From: Clostridia bacterium
Lineage (GTDB): Bacteria > Bacillota > Clostridia > Christensenellales > Aristaeellaceae
Length of the DNA: 64,000 nucleotides
Assembly (NCBI GenBank): GCA_017509255.1
Contig: JAFWQA010000007.1
Coordinates: 1-64,000, forward strand
Direction: 5' to 3'
Position numbers and translations under genes: made by a program. Below are positions 45,656 to 55,265 of the stretch, in pieces. Below the pieces are notes generated by a model. The model was not told where the DNA came from. It searched no databases and saw only the letters and a list, made by a program, of their open reading frames with translations. Each line of letters begins with the position of its first letter. Position 1 is the stretch's first letter.

Positions 45656-47825
45656 TCTGAGCGCCTCCTTCCGTCTGCAGCTTCTTCGTCATGCGTTCGA
45701 TCCGGTCCGTGATGACCTTCGGCGTTTCCACCTTCGGGGCGTCCGGATGCAGGAGCCAGGTCGCGGCATAGTGGGTGTCCGAAATGCGGAACATCGGCGG
45801 CTGCTGCTCGAAGTCGATCTCCATGGCGTATTTGTTGCGGTCCGCGAAGGCGTCGCCGACGGGCGGATAGATCATGTTGGGCGGGGTGCCGGGGATCGCC
45901 TCCAGCTTCTCCTTGGTATCGAGGTCGGGCATGGAGGAGAGCAGCGCCCAGGTGTAGGGATGGCGGGGATCGTAGAAGATATCGTCCGCCGTGCCGAATT
46001 CGACGATCTTGCCGGCATACATGACGGCAATGTCATCCGCCATGTTGGCCACGACGCCCAGGTCGTGGGTGATGAAGATGACGGAGAGATGGCGCTCGGC
46101 CTTCAGGCGGTTGATCAGCTCCAGGATCTGGGACTGGATGGTCACGTCCAGCGCCGTGGTGGGCTCGTCACAGATCAGGATATCCGGGTCAGCCGCCAGG
46201 GCGATGGCGATGACGATGCGCTGGCGCATGCCGCCGGAGAACTCGAAGGGATACTGATAGAAGCGTTCACGGGGCTCGTGGATGCCGACCTCCTCCATCA
46301 GCTTGATGGCGCGTTCGCGGGCCATGGCCTTGGTGATGTTGGCCACCGCGAGGGAGGACTGGTTCTTGAGGTAATCCACGATGCTGACGCTGCGGCCGCG
46401 GATATCCACGTTTCCGGAAGCGTCAATAAAGCTGCCGTAATGCTCCTTCAGACGGTTGACGACGGTGAGGATATTGCCCTTCAGATCGTCCAGGTCATAG
46501 ACGTTCTTGGGAAGGACCTTCCAGGTGACGGATTTGCCCCGGGCGATCAGGCGATCGCGTTTGGCGGTCTGCCGGGCGAAGCGGGCTTCCTCCTTCGGGT
46601 TCATCCGGATGTGTTTGAAATATTCCTCGACGGCGCTGGTCAGGCTGCCCTCAAAGGCATAGGCCGCGGTATCCTTGGTGATCTCCAGCCGGTCGATGGA
46701 GGTTTTGACCTTTCTGGAGAGGGTCTTGATCTTCTTCATCCTTTCCGGATCCTTTTCAAAGTCACCGGAATAGAATTCCGCGGCGCTCTCCAGGTCCGGG
46801 ATCAGGTCACGCTTGGCTTCCAGCGCGTTCCGGAAGGAATGTTCCACGCCCTTGTCCATATAGGTGAGGAATTCATCCATGAAGCCGGAGTTGAGCTCCT
46901 GCAGGGCTTTCTCGTTGAGAGCGGAGATATCCTGCCCGTTCAGATGTTCGCCCGGGTGCTGCATGTGATAGTAGCCGATACGGAAGAAGTTGGGCTTCTC
47001 CCGGTTCAGTACCTCGTTGAGGAAGGCTTCCGTATCCTTCAGCAGGGTGACGGTCTCCTCCGGCAGGTTCTGCCCCGCGGGAGTGACCTTGACATTACCC
47101 GAGAGGGAAGAGAAACGGGAAGAGAGCTCATCCATCCGGCCTTCCATACCGCCGGTGAGGAAGGGATCGCGGATCCGGCGCAGGCGGGAGGAAAAATCCT
47201 TCAGCTTGGCACGGGTGTCGACCCGCTGCTTTTTCTCCGAAAGGAACAGCGTGTCCTCTATGGCGGCCAGAAGGTCCTGGGCCTGGCCGGAGGCCTCGTT
47301 ATAGTCGTTCTCCAGCTTGTTGCCCTCCGTGCAGAAGCGGCTGAAGGTGGAGATCATGCCGTTGATCTTTTCATCCTCGCCCGGCGCGGCTGCCAGCATG
47401 TTTTTGCGCAGGGTCTCCAGCATGGTTTTGAAGTTGTGCCGGGCTTCCTTGCGGCTGGTCTTGTTCTTGAGCAGCATGGCCTCCGTGATCTGACGGCCGA
47501 TCCTGACGATCGGGTTCAGGGAGGAGAGGGGATCCTGGAAGATCATGGAGATCTTGTCGCCGCGGATCTTCTGCATATCCTCCTCGGGAATGCGGAGCAG
47601 ATCCATGCCGTCATAGAAGATCTCGCCGCCCTCCGTGATGGCGTTGCCGGCCTGGATACCCATGATGGCGCGGGAGGTGACGGATTTGCCGGAGCCGGAT
47701 TCGCCGACGATGGCCAGCGTGCGGCCCTTTTCCAGATTGAAGGAGATATCCCGGACCGCTTTCAGTACGCCGGAGTTGGTGCGGAAGGCGATTTTCAGGT
47801 TTTTAACTTCCAATATATTCTGCAT
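45648..47825 (-). CDS. oppD: Peptide/solute ABC transporter ATPase (OppD type) with a very large insertion
   Basis: This 725-residue protein is about twice the usual OppD length (about 330-350). Walker A is GESGSGKS (41-48) and Q-loop FQDP (96-99). A helical, highly charged insertion follows (about 122-495). After it come the signature FSGGMRQR (529-536), Walker B ILICDEP (about 549-555), the D-loop and the H-loop FITHD. The oligopeptide-type C-terminal extension ends it, but without a clear four-Cys cluster. The insertion sits between the Q-loop and the signature, in the helical subdomain that faces the permeases. It starts 3 bases after oppC. Confidence 0.9.
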   Translation of the reverse strand: MQNILEVKNLKIAFRTNSGVLKAVRDISFNLEKGRTLAIVGESGSGKSVTSRAIMGIQAGNAITEGGEIFYDGMDLLRIPEEDMQKIRGDKISMIFQDPLSSLNPIVRIGRQITEAMLLKNKTSRKEARHNFKTMLETLRKNMLAAAPGEDEKINGMISTFSRFCTEGNKLENDYNEASGQAQDLLAAIEDTLFLSEKKQRVDTRAKLKDFSSRLRRIRDPFLTGGMEGRMDELSSRFSSLSGNVKVTPAGQNLPEETVTLLKDTEAFLNEVLNREKPNFFRIGYYHMQHPGEHLNGQDISALNEKALQELNSGFMDEFLTYMDKGVEHSFRNALEAKRDLIPDLESAAEFYSGDFEKDPERMKKIKTLSRKVKTSIDRLEITKDTAAYAFEGSLTSAVEEYFKHIRMNPKEEARFARQTAKRDRLIARGKSVTWKVLPKNVYDLDDLKGNILTVVNRLKEHYGSFIDASGNVDIRGRSVSIVDYLKNQSSLAVANITKAMARERAIKLMEEVGIHEPRERFYQYPFEFSGGMRQRIVIAIALAADPDILICDEPTTALDVTIQSQILELINRLKAERHLSVIFITHDLGVVANMADDIAVMYAGKIVEFGTADDIFYDPRHPYTWALLSSMPDLDTKEKLEAIPGTPPNMIYPPVGDAFADRNKYAMEIDFEQQPPMFRISDTHYAATWLLHPDAPKVETPKVITDRIERMTKKLQTEGGAQNV

Positions 47826-47828
47826 AGC

Positions 47829-49415
47829 TTATTCCTCCACACCGCGCAGGGACGGATTGAACGCGTCGCGCAGTCCGTTGCCAAACAGATTGAAGCAGAT
47901 CATCAGCAGGGCCAGGACCGTCGCGGGCACGATCATCAGATGGGGATAGTTGGTCCAGATGGTGCTGGCGTCCGCCAGCAGGGTGCCCAGGGACGTGACC
48001 TCCGCGCTGCCGAGCTTGACGATGCCCAGATAGGACAGCATGCTCTCACTGCCGATGACGCCCGGGATGACCAGCGCGCTGGAAGTGATGATAGTGCCCA
48101 GCGTGTTCGGGAAGATGTGCTTCCAGATGATGCGCCGGTCACGGGCGCCCAGCGTGCGGGCCGCCATGACGTATTCCTGATTCTTGAAACGGTAGAACTG
48201 CGTTCTGACCCGGTACGCCGTGCCGATCCAGCCTGTTACCACATAGGCGAACAGCAGGCTTGGCACAGGCCCCACCTTTGTTGCCAGATGGATCTGGAAC
48301 AGGGTGGCCACGATGATGAAGGGAACGCCGCTGAGAATGTCGGAAACACGCTCCAGCGTGATATCCACCCAACCGCCGTAATAGCCCTCCACCGCGCCGT
48401 ACATGGCACCGAGGATGAAGTTGATCACGGAAACGCAGATGGCGACCAGCAGGCTCAGTTTGATACCGCCGGCCAGCCGCAGCGCCAGGTCGTAGCCCTG
48501 GGAGTCCGTGCCGAAGAGATAGCTCGGCTCAAAGCCGTTTTTGTAGATATAATAGTTATAGTAAAGCACGCGGACCTTGTACTGCGCTGTTTCAAGGCTT
48601 CCGCCGCCTGTGTATTCGTAGAAAATCAGATTCCCGTCGGCATCGCGCTTGTAGTTATCCTCCAGCACCATGCCGGGAGCATATTCGAGTTCCTTTGCCT
48701 TGCCGCCGCCGGCTGTGGAAACGGGAACACTCTTTTTGGTCTTGTACCAGTTGTTGGCATCCGAGGGATCCGTGTTGTAATTGTTGTCCTCCACCAGCGG
48801 ATAGAGGATGTGCAGGTCATGCTCCCGCTCATAGGCGCGGATCTTTTCATATTCGCTCTGCATGATGGAGCGGTACATGAAGCCGACCTCGAGATAGACG
48901 TCGATATGGCCGGAGTAGGTACGGGTCACCTTTTTGGCGGCGGTGACCTTTTCCACGGGATCGTCGATGCGGAGCATGGGCTGGTATTTGCTTGCCAGGC
49001 CCTCCTCAAGGGTCGCGCCGTGTCCGTCCCAGTCCTCCGCGCCAATGCCGATGCCGACAGCGCGGACAAGACCCTTTTCGGAGAAGTTCCGGTCCACACC
49101 GCCGTCAGCGATGCCGAGCGGGCGGGTCAGGAGGAAGCGGGGCGCCTTTTTGGCGTAGTAGCTGTCCATGAAGCGGTTGTTGTATCTCGTCTGCAGAACG
49201 GGCATCAGGAAAGCGTACAGCACGATGCAGATGATGATCACGGCCGCGATGACGGAGGCGCGGTTCTTGCGGAAGCGGTACCACGCGTCCTTGAAATAGC
49301 TGACGGGCTTGTCCTCAAAAACCTTGTCCTTGATCCGCTCGCCCTCATGCACGAAGCGGAACTTGGATTTATCGACGGCGGGAACGCCGGCCTGATACAT
49401 TTCATTCACTGCCAT
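47829..49415 (-). CDS. oppC: Peptide/solute ABC transporter permease (OppC type) with extracytoplasmic insertion
   Basis: This 528-residue permease is much longer than typical OppC (about 300). Residues 1-52 are cytosolic and one membrane helix follows (about 53-74). A hydrophilic insertion of about 220 residues (about 78-297) should lie outside the membrane. The normal OppC core then starts with LFGTDSQGYDLALRLAGG (about 300) and has five more helices and the EAA-type loop AARTLGARDRRIIWKHIFPN. ATG 49415 (ribosome site GGGGGAACGG) starts one base after the oppB stop. An extended frame from 49472 is rejected. Confidence 0.92.
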   Translation of the reverse strand: MAVNEMYQAGVPAVDKSKFRFVHEGERIKDKVFEDKPVSYFKDAWYRFRKNRASVIAAVIIICIVLYAFLMPVLQTRYNNRFMDSYYAKKAPRFLLTRPLGIADGGVDRNFSEKGLVRAVGIGIGAEDWDGHGATLEEGLASKYQPMLRIDDPVEKVTAAKKVTRTYSGHIDVYLEVGFMYRSIMQSEYEKIRAYEREHDLHILYPLVEDNNYNTDPSDANNWYKTKKSVPVSTAGGGKAKELEYAPGMVLEDNYKRDADGNLIFYEYTGGGSLETAQYKVRVLYYNYYIYKNGFEPSYLFGTDSQGYDLALRLAGGIKLSLLVAICVSVINFILGAMYGAVEGYYGGWVDITLERVSDILSGVPFIIVATLFQIHLATKVGPVPSLLFAYVVTGWIGTAYRVRTQFYRFKNQEYVMAARTLGARDRRIIWKHIFPNTLGTIITSSALVIPGVIGSESMLSYLGIVKLGSAEVTSLGTLLADASTIWTNYPHLMIVPATVLALLMICFNLFGNGLRDAFNPSLRGVEE

Positions 49416-49416
49416 A

Positions 49417-50376
49417 TTACCGTTCCCCCATTCTGATTCTCGGATCAATGAAGCCGTAGCTGATATCCACAAGGATATTGGCCAGCAGGCCGATGAACGT
49501 GTAGAAGATACCGTCCATCATGAAGACGTCGTAGTCGAAGAGATTGATCGACTGGATATAAAGCTGCCCCACGCCGGGGATGGAGAAGATCTTTTCAATG
49601 ATCATGGAGCCGCCCAGGACGCCGATGAAGGCAGAAATCAGCATCGGCAGGATGGGGACCATGGCGTTTTTCAGCGCGTGGCGCGTGGTGGCCTGCGCTT
49701 TGGTCAGGCCCTTGGTGCGGGCCAGAAGCATATAGTCCGAGGTGAGCGTTTCGGTCAGCTCCGCGCGCGTGAAGCGGCAGAGCTGGGCGATCTCACCGAA
49801 GGAAAGGGAGATGATGGGCGGGATCATGCTGACGAACATCTTCCAGGTCGTCCAGGAGCCGCCCGCATCCGCCAGAGAGTATACCTGCAGCGGAAGCCAG
49901 CCCAGCTTGAAGAAAAAGAAATACTGCACCAGGAAGGCGTAAACATAGCTGGGGATGGAAACAAAAAGCATGACCATCGTGCTGATGAAGGAATCCTGCC
50001 ACTTGTTTTTCTTGATCGCGGCATAGATCCCCAGCAGGATGCCGATCGGGATGGCAAAAACAAGGGAATAGGTATTGACCAGCACCGTAGGCAGCAGACG
50101 CCCGGTCAGCACGTCCCACGCGGGCTGACGGAAGGCGATGTACCAGGAGGTGCCGAAGTCCCATTCGGTAACAATGTTCTTCAGATAGATGCCGTACTGC
50201 ACCATCAGCGGTTTATTGTAGCCCAGGGCTTCCCAGCGGGAAGCGATAGCGGCTGCCTGCACCTTGTCGGTGGGCAGCTCACGGGGCAGCATCCGGATCA
50301 GGACGAATTCCATCGTCATGATAATGAATAGTGTGAAGAACATCAGCAACACACGTTTCAGGACATATTTGGCCAT
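49417..50376 (-). CDS. oppB: Peptide/solute ABC transporter permease (OppB type)
   Basis: This 319-residue permease has the N-terminal helix KRVLLMFFTLFIIMTMEFVL and the extracellular GYNKPLMVQYGIYLKNIV. Further membrane helices follow, with the EAA-type cytoplasmic loop LARTKGLTKAQATTRHALKNA that contacts the ATPase subunits. It is of standard length, in contrast to the neighbouring subunits. It follows oppA after a 166-base spacer containing two hairpins. Confidence 0.93.
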   Translation of the reverse strand: MAKYVLKRVLLMFFTLFIIMTMEFVLIRMLPRELPTDKVQAAAIASRWEALGYNKPLMVQYGIYLKNIVTEWDFGTSWYIAFRQPAWDVLTGRLLPTVLVNTYSLVFAIPIGILLGIYAAIKKNKWQDSFISTMVMLFVSIPSYVYAFLVQYFFFFKLGWLPLQVYSLADAGGSWTTWKMFVSMIPPIISLSFGEIAQLCRFTRAELTETLTSDYMLLARTKGLTKAQATTRHALKNAMVPILPMLISAFIGVLGGSMIIEKIFSIPGVGQLYIQSINLFDYDVFMMDGIFYTFIGLLANILVDISYGFIDPRIRMGER

Positions 50377-50455
50377 ATCAAGTTCCCCTTTGCCCGGTCC
50401 CTTCGCCTGTTTCCGGAAGGGCCGGAATGATCAGAATAAACAACCTTGAAAAAAA

Positions 50456-50481
50456 GCATAGAGGGGCGGAAAATCCGCCCC
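50456..50481 (-). terminator. Attenuator-like hairpin between oppA and oppB
   Basis: GGGGCGGA (50463-50470), AAA, TCCGCCCC (50474-50481). On the minus strand a T7 run follows after a few bases, so it may terminate part of the oppA transcripts and lower oppB-F expression. Confidence 0.55.
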
Positions 50482-50497
50482 GTATGGGACGCGCGAT

Positions 50498-50525
50498 GCC
50501 CGCGGCCGCGCAGGCGGCCGCGGGC
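50498..50525 (-). terminator. Very stable GC hairpin at the 3' end of oppA
   Basis: A 12-bp perfect stem (50498-50509 with 50514-50525), loop of four bases, without a T run. It probably protects oppA mRNA from 3' exonucleases, giving more binding protein than permease. Confidence 0.6.
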
Positions 50526-50542
50526 TTGCGCTAGGTCAGGTA

Positions 50543-53002
50543 TTATTCGTAGCTCAGCTCGCCGTTCTGGCTGGCAACAAACTCTGCCCACTCGGCATCG
50601 TTGTAGTTGTAGTCCATCAGTTCCAGTCCGCCGAAGCCGTACATGATGTTGTAGTCCTCGGTGTAGTACTTGGCCTGATAGGCGAGCATCTCGCAGGCGG
50701 TGGAGCCGGCCAGCGGAATACGGTAGTACTTCTTCAGGTACTGCTCTTCCATGGCGGCGGTGATCTCCAGCTTGGTCTGGAAGTCAGCGTCGGTGTACTT
50801 GCCGGAGCCGATCAGAGAGCCGGACCATTCCTGCCAGGTCATTTCAACTTCTTCGCCGCCGACCGTCAGCTTCAGAGTCTCGGTCTTGGGATCCCAGCAG
50901 CCCGCTTCGTGGATGCTGTACTGATCCGGATCGCAGTAGACCTGGAAGTTGCGGAAGGGATAGAAGGCAGCGCCGCCCCATGCGCCGTAGCCGATGGCGT
51001 ATTCGCCCTTGGCCACATCGCCGTAACGGTCATTGATGTTGCCGATCTGCTCGAAGGTGATGGTTCCGAAGCCGGAGCCTTCCATCGCAGCGTTGACCTG
51101 CTTGTTGATGATCTCGATGATCTTGGAGTCGGAGGCCTGGATCGCGCCCTTGGCCCAGCCGATACGGACGGTGATGGGATCGCCGGCGGTGTAGAGGCCG
51201 TCCGCAACCAGCTCATCACAGGCCTGCTTCATCAGAGCCTTCGCCTCGGTGAGGTTGTAGCCGTTGATGGAGAGGTAAGCGTCACGCAGGGTGGCGTAGG
51301 GAGTTCCTTCACCGTATTCCACGCCGTACAGGTTGCAGATGGCCTGCATGGCGGGCTCGCTGTTGCGGTAGGAGGAAGTGGGATCGTTGTAGACATCGTA
51401 GAAGTAGAGGTTGTTCATGATCGCGTAGGCGGGCTTGAAGCCGGCGGTGGCGGTCACGTATTCCGCACGGTCGATGGCAAGGCTCATGCCCTTGCGGAAG
51501 TTGATGTTGGACAGAACCACGGAGTTCTGGTTGCCCTTGCTCTCATCCATGACCTTCAGATTTTCGAGGCCGCAGTTGAAGAAGAAGGACATGGTGTAGG
51601 TCTCGTCAACCTTGTACAGCTGATCGGAGGTGGCGTAGGTGACCAGGTCATCACCGTCGGGAGACCATGTGGTCAGATCGCCCTTCAGGAAGGCCTGCTT
51701 GGCAGCGGCGTCTTCCATGACGTCGATCACAACGCTGGTGGTCTTGTAGCGCTGGATGTGCTCGCCGTCCACTTCATAGGGAGTGATGGCCAGCAGGGAG
51801 CCGTCATCCTGCTTCTCATAGCCGTACCAGTTCTCGTTCTGCACGAAGACGATCTGCTTGCCTTCCTGCAGGGAGTCGATCTTGTAGGGGCCGTAGCTCA
51901 TGGAGGTTTCCTTGGAGGTGCCGTAGTTGGTGGTCACCAGCGTGCCGGTGGTGTCCTTTCCGGCTTCGTACAGATCCTCGTACACCAGCCAGGTGGAGGT
52001 GCAGGAGGTCAGGAAGTAGTTGCGGTCCAGATAGGTCTGGCACACATAGCGGATGGTGTAGTCATCGACCTTGTAGCAGCCGACAGTTTCGTCGTATTCA
52101 GCCAGAGCGCCTTCACCGGCGTAGGCAAACATTGCTTCCTTGCAGAAGCCGGCGAAATCTTCGGAAGCGGCGTCAATGCCGAACAGAGCGGCCAGCTTGC
52201 CCATGGCGGCGTCGAAGGTGGCGCGGTTGTCAGCGGTCAGCTGGATGTAGCCGTAAGGATTGGCTTCCTTGCGCAGGGCTTCGATCTCCTCGTCAGCGCC
52301 AACGCCGTAGTTTTTGTTCAGATCGGCAAAGCTCATGGAGTACAGAGTCCAGTCGGAGCTGTCCACAGCCGTGTAGATGATGCCGTCCGCAATGCCCTTT
52401 TCAGCATCGTAGGAATAGTCCGGCGTATCATCGTAAGCGGGAACGATGGGCTCGTAAACGGGAGAACCGGCATTGTAGTACTTGCTGCCGCCTGCCACAG
52501 CGGACTCGCCGGCGTAGTACAGGTTCGCACGGTAGTTGCGCATCTTGGGATCCAGCAGCTGCTTCATGGAGTAGATGTAGGTATCCGCGTTGATGGGCTC
52601 GCCGTTTTCCCACTTGGCGTTGGGATTCAGCTTGATCTCATAAACGAAACCGGCATCGGTGGTCTCAGCGGTCTTGCCTTCCTGCAGGGTGACGGCGTAC
52701 TTGGTCAGGTCATCCTGATGCTCGGCGGTCACGTCTTCAATGGACTCGGCCATTTCAAAGACCCACTGATAGATCCCGTTTTCGGAATCCTGCACCTGCA
52801 TGGTGCAGAAGGGGGAAGAAATGTAGCTGTTGATGGAGTCATCAGCGCTGGTTTCCCAGGTATGAGGGTTCCAGTTATTGCCCAGAGCGGAGGAGTACGT
52901 ATGGTAGGTATACGTAGGTGCCGCAGCGGCATCGTCAGCCAGCGCAGCGCAGGCGGAAGCCAGCATGCACACGGCCAGCAACAGGGTCAGGAACTTTTTC
53001 AC
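50543..53002 (-). CDS. oppA: Oligopeptide/solute ABC transporter substrate-binding protein (OppA type), long form
   Basis: This 819-residue extracytoplasmic binding protein belongs to SBP family 5 and is far longer than usual (about 540-600). It has a signal peptide (VKKFLTLLLAVCMLASACAALA), with only a weak lipobox around LASAC. The body shows TWETSADDSINSYI, NPNAKWENGEPINADTYIYSMKQLLDP, and NINFRKGMSLAIDRAEYVTA, typical of the family. The C terminus is Tyr/Asp/Glu-rich. The start is GTG with the strong ribosome site GAAGGAGGTAA, and an ATG 36 bases upstream is rejected. The ligand is unknown. High expression is suggested by codon use and the hairpin after the gene. Confidence 0.92.
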   Translation of the reverse strand: MKKFLTLLLAVCMLASACAALADDAAAAPTYTYHTYSSALGNNWNPHTWETSADDSINSYISSPFCTMQVQDSENGIYQWVFEMAESIEDVTAEHQDDLTKYAVTLQEGKTAETTDAGFVYEIKLNPNAKWENGEPINADTYIYSMKQLLDPKMRNYRANLYYAGESAVAGGSKYYNAGSPVYEPIVPAYDDTPDYSYDAEKGIADGIIYTAVDSSDWTLYSMSFADLNKNYGVGADEEIEALRKEANPYGYIQLTADNRATFDAAMGKLAALFGIDAASEDFAGFCKEAMFAYAGEGALAEYDETVGCYKVDDYTIRYVCQTYLDRNYFLTSCTSTWLVYEDLYEAGKDTTGTLVTTNYGTSKETSMSYGPYKIDSLQEGKQIVFVQNENWYGYEKQDDGSLLAITPYEVDGEHIQRYKTTSVVIDVMEDAAAKQAFLKGDLTTWSPDGDDLVTYATSDQLYKVDETYTMSFFFNCGLENLKVMDESKGNQNSVVLSNINFRKGMSLAIDRAEYVTATAGFKPAYAIMNNLYFYDVYNDPTSSYRNSEPAMQAICNLYGVEYGEGTPYATLRDAYLSINGYNLTEAKALMKQACDELVADGLYTAGDPITVRIGWAKGAIQASDSKIIEIINKQVNAAMEGSGFGTITFEQIGNINDRYGDVAKGEYAIGYGAWGGAAFYPFRNFQVYCDPDQYSIHEAGCWDPKTETLKLTVGGEEVEMTWQEWSGSLIGSGKYTDADFQTKLEITAAMEEQYLKKYYRIPLAGSTACEMLAYQAKYYTEDYNIMYGFGGLELMDYNYNDAEWAEFVASQNGELSYE

Positions 53003-53490
53003 AGTGGTTACCTCCTTCAAATTTGCGGTTTCCCGCATTTCTCTTAAAACGGCTGCTGCCGTTTCATAGACAACAAAAACAACTTAAAAATCAGGGATCA
53101 CCTGAGATGACGCAGATTCAACTGTCAGTATTTTCGCTACTCACAGCGCGCTTCTCAAAAAAGATATGTATTATATTAACATAACTTATGCCAAAAATCT
53201 ATATTTTTTTCGCATCTTCGCCGTATATCGCATAAAGGATACTGGATACAATTCAAAAACAGGCTTTCCGGAGGAAAAAAACAGGGGAAAAAGGGAGGAG
53301 TGGAGAATAATTTTAAATTTACGGGGCAGCGGGATCCGGGGTTTTTTCACCGGGCCCGCACATGTTTTTCACATTGCGGAGGTATGATCCGCAAGGCGCG
53401 CTACGGGCAGGCGGACAGGAAAGTACCGCAGGCCCGGCGGACGGGCCGGGAGCCCCGGGGAAAGAAACGGACAGGCGGAGGACGGACAGG
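53003..53490. other. Divergent intergenic region between oppA and rqcH (no confident gene)
   Basis: The oppA side is AT-rich and carries a minus-strand -10 (TATAAT, 53170-53175), giving a leader of about 160 bases. The rqcH side is GC-rich, without a convincing promoter or independent open frame. A frame beginning at 53362 merely extends rqcH upstream without a well-placed ribosome site. Confidence 0.45.
53170..53175 (-). promoter_or_regulatory. -10 element of opp operon
   Basis: TATAAT on the minus strand. A TTGGCA lies upstream at short spacing (53189-53194). Confidence 0.45.
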
Positions 53491-55233
53491 ATGCCGATGG
53501 ACGGGATCACCGTGGGGTTTGCGGCCAGGGAGCTGGACGAAGCGCTCGCGGGGGGAAGGATCGACCGGATCACACAGCCGGAAAAGGATACGGTGGTGAT
53601 GGTGATCCGGGCCAACAACGAGAATAAGGCGCTGCTGCTGTGCGCGTCGCCGAACAACGCGCGGTGCCACCTGACGGCGAGCAGGTTTTCCAACCCGCTG
53701 GAGCCGCCGGCGCTGTGCATGCTGCTGCGGAAGCAGCTGACCGGCGGGCGGATCCTGGGCGTGGAGCAGGTCGGGGGAGACCGGATCGTTCATATTAATA
53801 TAGAAGTGACCGGTGAGCTGGGCGACCGGGAGAACCGCCGGCTGGTGCTGGAGATCATGGGCCGGCATTCCAACCTGATGCTGCTGGACGGGAACGGAAG
53901 GATCCTGGAGGCGGCGAGACACGTGAACGCGGAGATGAGCCGCGTGCGCCTGATCCAGCCCGGCATGGCTTACGAGGCGCCGCCGGCGCAGGACAGGCTT
54001 TCCCCGGAGGGGCTGACGGGCGAAGCGCTGCTGGAGAAGATCCGGGAGCAGGGGGATATTCCCTTCCGCAAGGCGCTGGCCGGGGCGGTGACCGGGCTGA
54101 GCTTCCCGGCGGCGCAGGAGATCGCCCGGCGGGTGCTGGCCCCGGGCGAGGAAAACCCGGAGGACCCCGCCGAGGCCTGCGAAAGAGTGGCCGGGCTGCT
54201 GGAAAGGCTGCCCCGGATGAAATCGCCGCGCGTCCTGTACGCGGACGACGGGGAGGCGGTGGACGTTTTCCCCTTCCCGTACCTGAGCCGGGATCCGGAC
54301 AGGCAGAAGGAGTTCCGTACGCTGAGCGAGGCACTGGAGGCCTATTACGGCACGCGGGACATGCAGGACCGGCTGAAGCAGAAGAGCGCCACCATGGTGC
54401 GGCTGCTGAAGGGGCATGTGGAGCGCTGCGAAAAGAAGCTGGCGCTGCAGGAGGAGGAGCTTGCCAACGCCGCCCGGATGGAGGAATACCGGGTGATGGG
54501 CGAGGTGCTCAACGCCCACCTGTACGAGCTGAAGAAGGGTATGGAAGAGGCTGTGCTGCCCAACTGGTACGACCCCGACGGCGGGACGGTCACCGTGCCG
54601 CTGGATATCCGGCTGACGCCGAGCCAGAACGCGCAGCGATACTTCAAAAAGTACCAGAAGGCCAGGTCCGCGCGAAAGACCGCCGCCGAGCAGAAGGAAA
54701 AAACGCTGGCCGAGCTGGATTTCCTGGAAGGGATGCTGCTGGACACCGACAAGTGCGTCGGGGAGAGCGAACTGGAGGAGATCCGGGCGGAGCTGGTGCG
54801 CGCGGGATACATGAAGCGGGTGACCAACCGCCGGCAGCAGAGGGCGCTGCCTCAGAGCAAGCCTTATCTGTACCGGTCCGCAGACGGCATCGAGATCGCC
54901 GTGGGCAAGAACGCCGCACAGAACGACCGCCTGACACTGGGCGCGAAGCCGGACGAGATGTGGCTGCACGTCAAGGATATGCCCGGCAGCCACGTGATCG
55001 TGCGGGCGGAGGGGGAGATCCCCCAGGAGACGCTGAAGCAGGCGGCGCAGCTGGCCGCCTGGTACAGCAAGGGGCAGAGAAGCTCCTCCGTGCCGGTGGA
55101 CTACACCCGGAGAAGGTATGTGAAAAAGCCGTCCGGGGCGCCGGCGGGACAGGTGATCTATACGCATCAGAAAACGGCCTTCATGACCGTGGAGGAATCC
55201 GACATCCGGGGGATCAGCCTGATCGAATCGTAA
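53491..55233 (+). CDS. rqcH: Ribosome quality control protein RqcH (NFACT family)
   Basis: This 580-residue bacterial Rqc2 homolog binds obstructed 50S subunits and recruits tRNA-Ala to add C-terminal Ala tails to stalled peptides. NFACT-N begins with GITVGFAARELDEALAGGRIDRITQPEKD, which includes the DR motif. The middle has a coiled-coil region (about 280-440). NFACT-R shows GIEIAVGKNAAQNDRLTL and WLHVKDMPGSHVIVR. ATG 53491 has GGAGGA at good spacing. A longer frame from 53362 lacks family similarity. A MacB-like exporter gene starts 32 bases downstream, so an operon is likely. Confidence 0.93.
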   Translation: MPMDGITVGFAARELDEALAGGRIDRITQPEKDTVVMVIRANNENKALLLCASPNNARCHLTASRFSNPLEPPALCMLLRKQLTGGRILGVEQVGGDRIVHINIEVTGELGDRENRRLVLEIMGRHSNLMLLDGNGRILEAARHVNAEMSRVRLIQPGMAYEAPPAQDRLSPEGLTGEALLEKIREQGDIPFRKALAGAVTGLSFPAAQEIARRVLAPGEENPEDPAEACERVAGLLERLPRMKSPRVLYADDGEAVDVFPFPYLSRDPDRQKEFRTLSEALEAYYGTRDMQDRLKQKSATMVRLLKGHVERCEKKLALQEEELANAARMEEYRVMGEVLNAHLYELKKGMEEAVLPNWYDPDGGTVTVPLDIRLTPSQNAQRYFKKYQKARSARKTAAEQKEKTLAELDFLEGMLLDTDKCVGESELEEIRAELVRAGYMKRVTNRRQQRALPQSKPYLYRSADGIEIAVGKNAAQNDRLTLGAKPDEMWLHVKDMPGSHVIVRAEGEIPQETLKQAAQLAAWYSKGQRSSSVPVDYTRRRYVKKPSGAPAGQVIYTHQKTAFMTVEESDIRGISLIES

Positions 55234-55265
55234 CGGCCTGACGGAAGGCCGGGAAGGAGCATTCA

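Noticed and set aside
45477-49436. Open frame of 1319 codons antisense to the opp genes, and similar long antisense frames at 17489-19606, 27279-30497 and 31586-34966
   Set aside because: Same codon-bias effect. The translated products match no family and the opposite frames encode well-recognised proteins.
53362-53490. N-terminal extension of rqcH from an upstream ATG
   Set aside because: The extension is Arg/Gly-rich, unlike NFACT proteins, while ATG 53491 has a GGAGGA site and starts the conserved domain.
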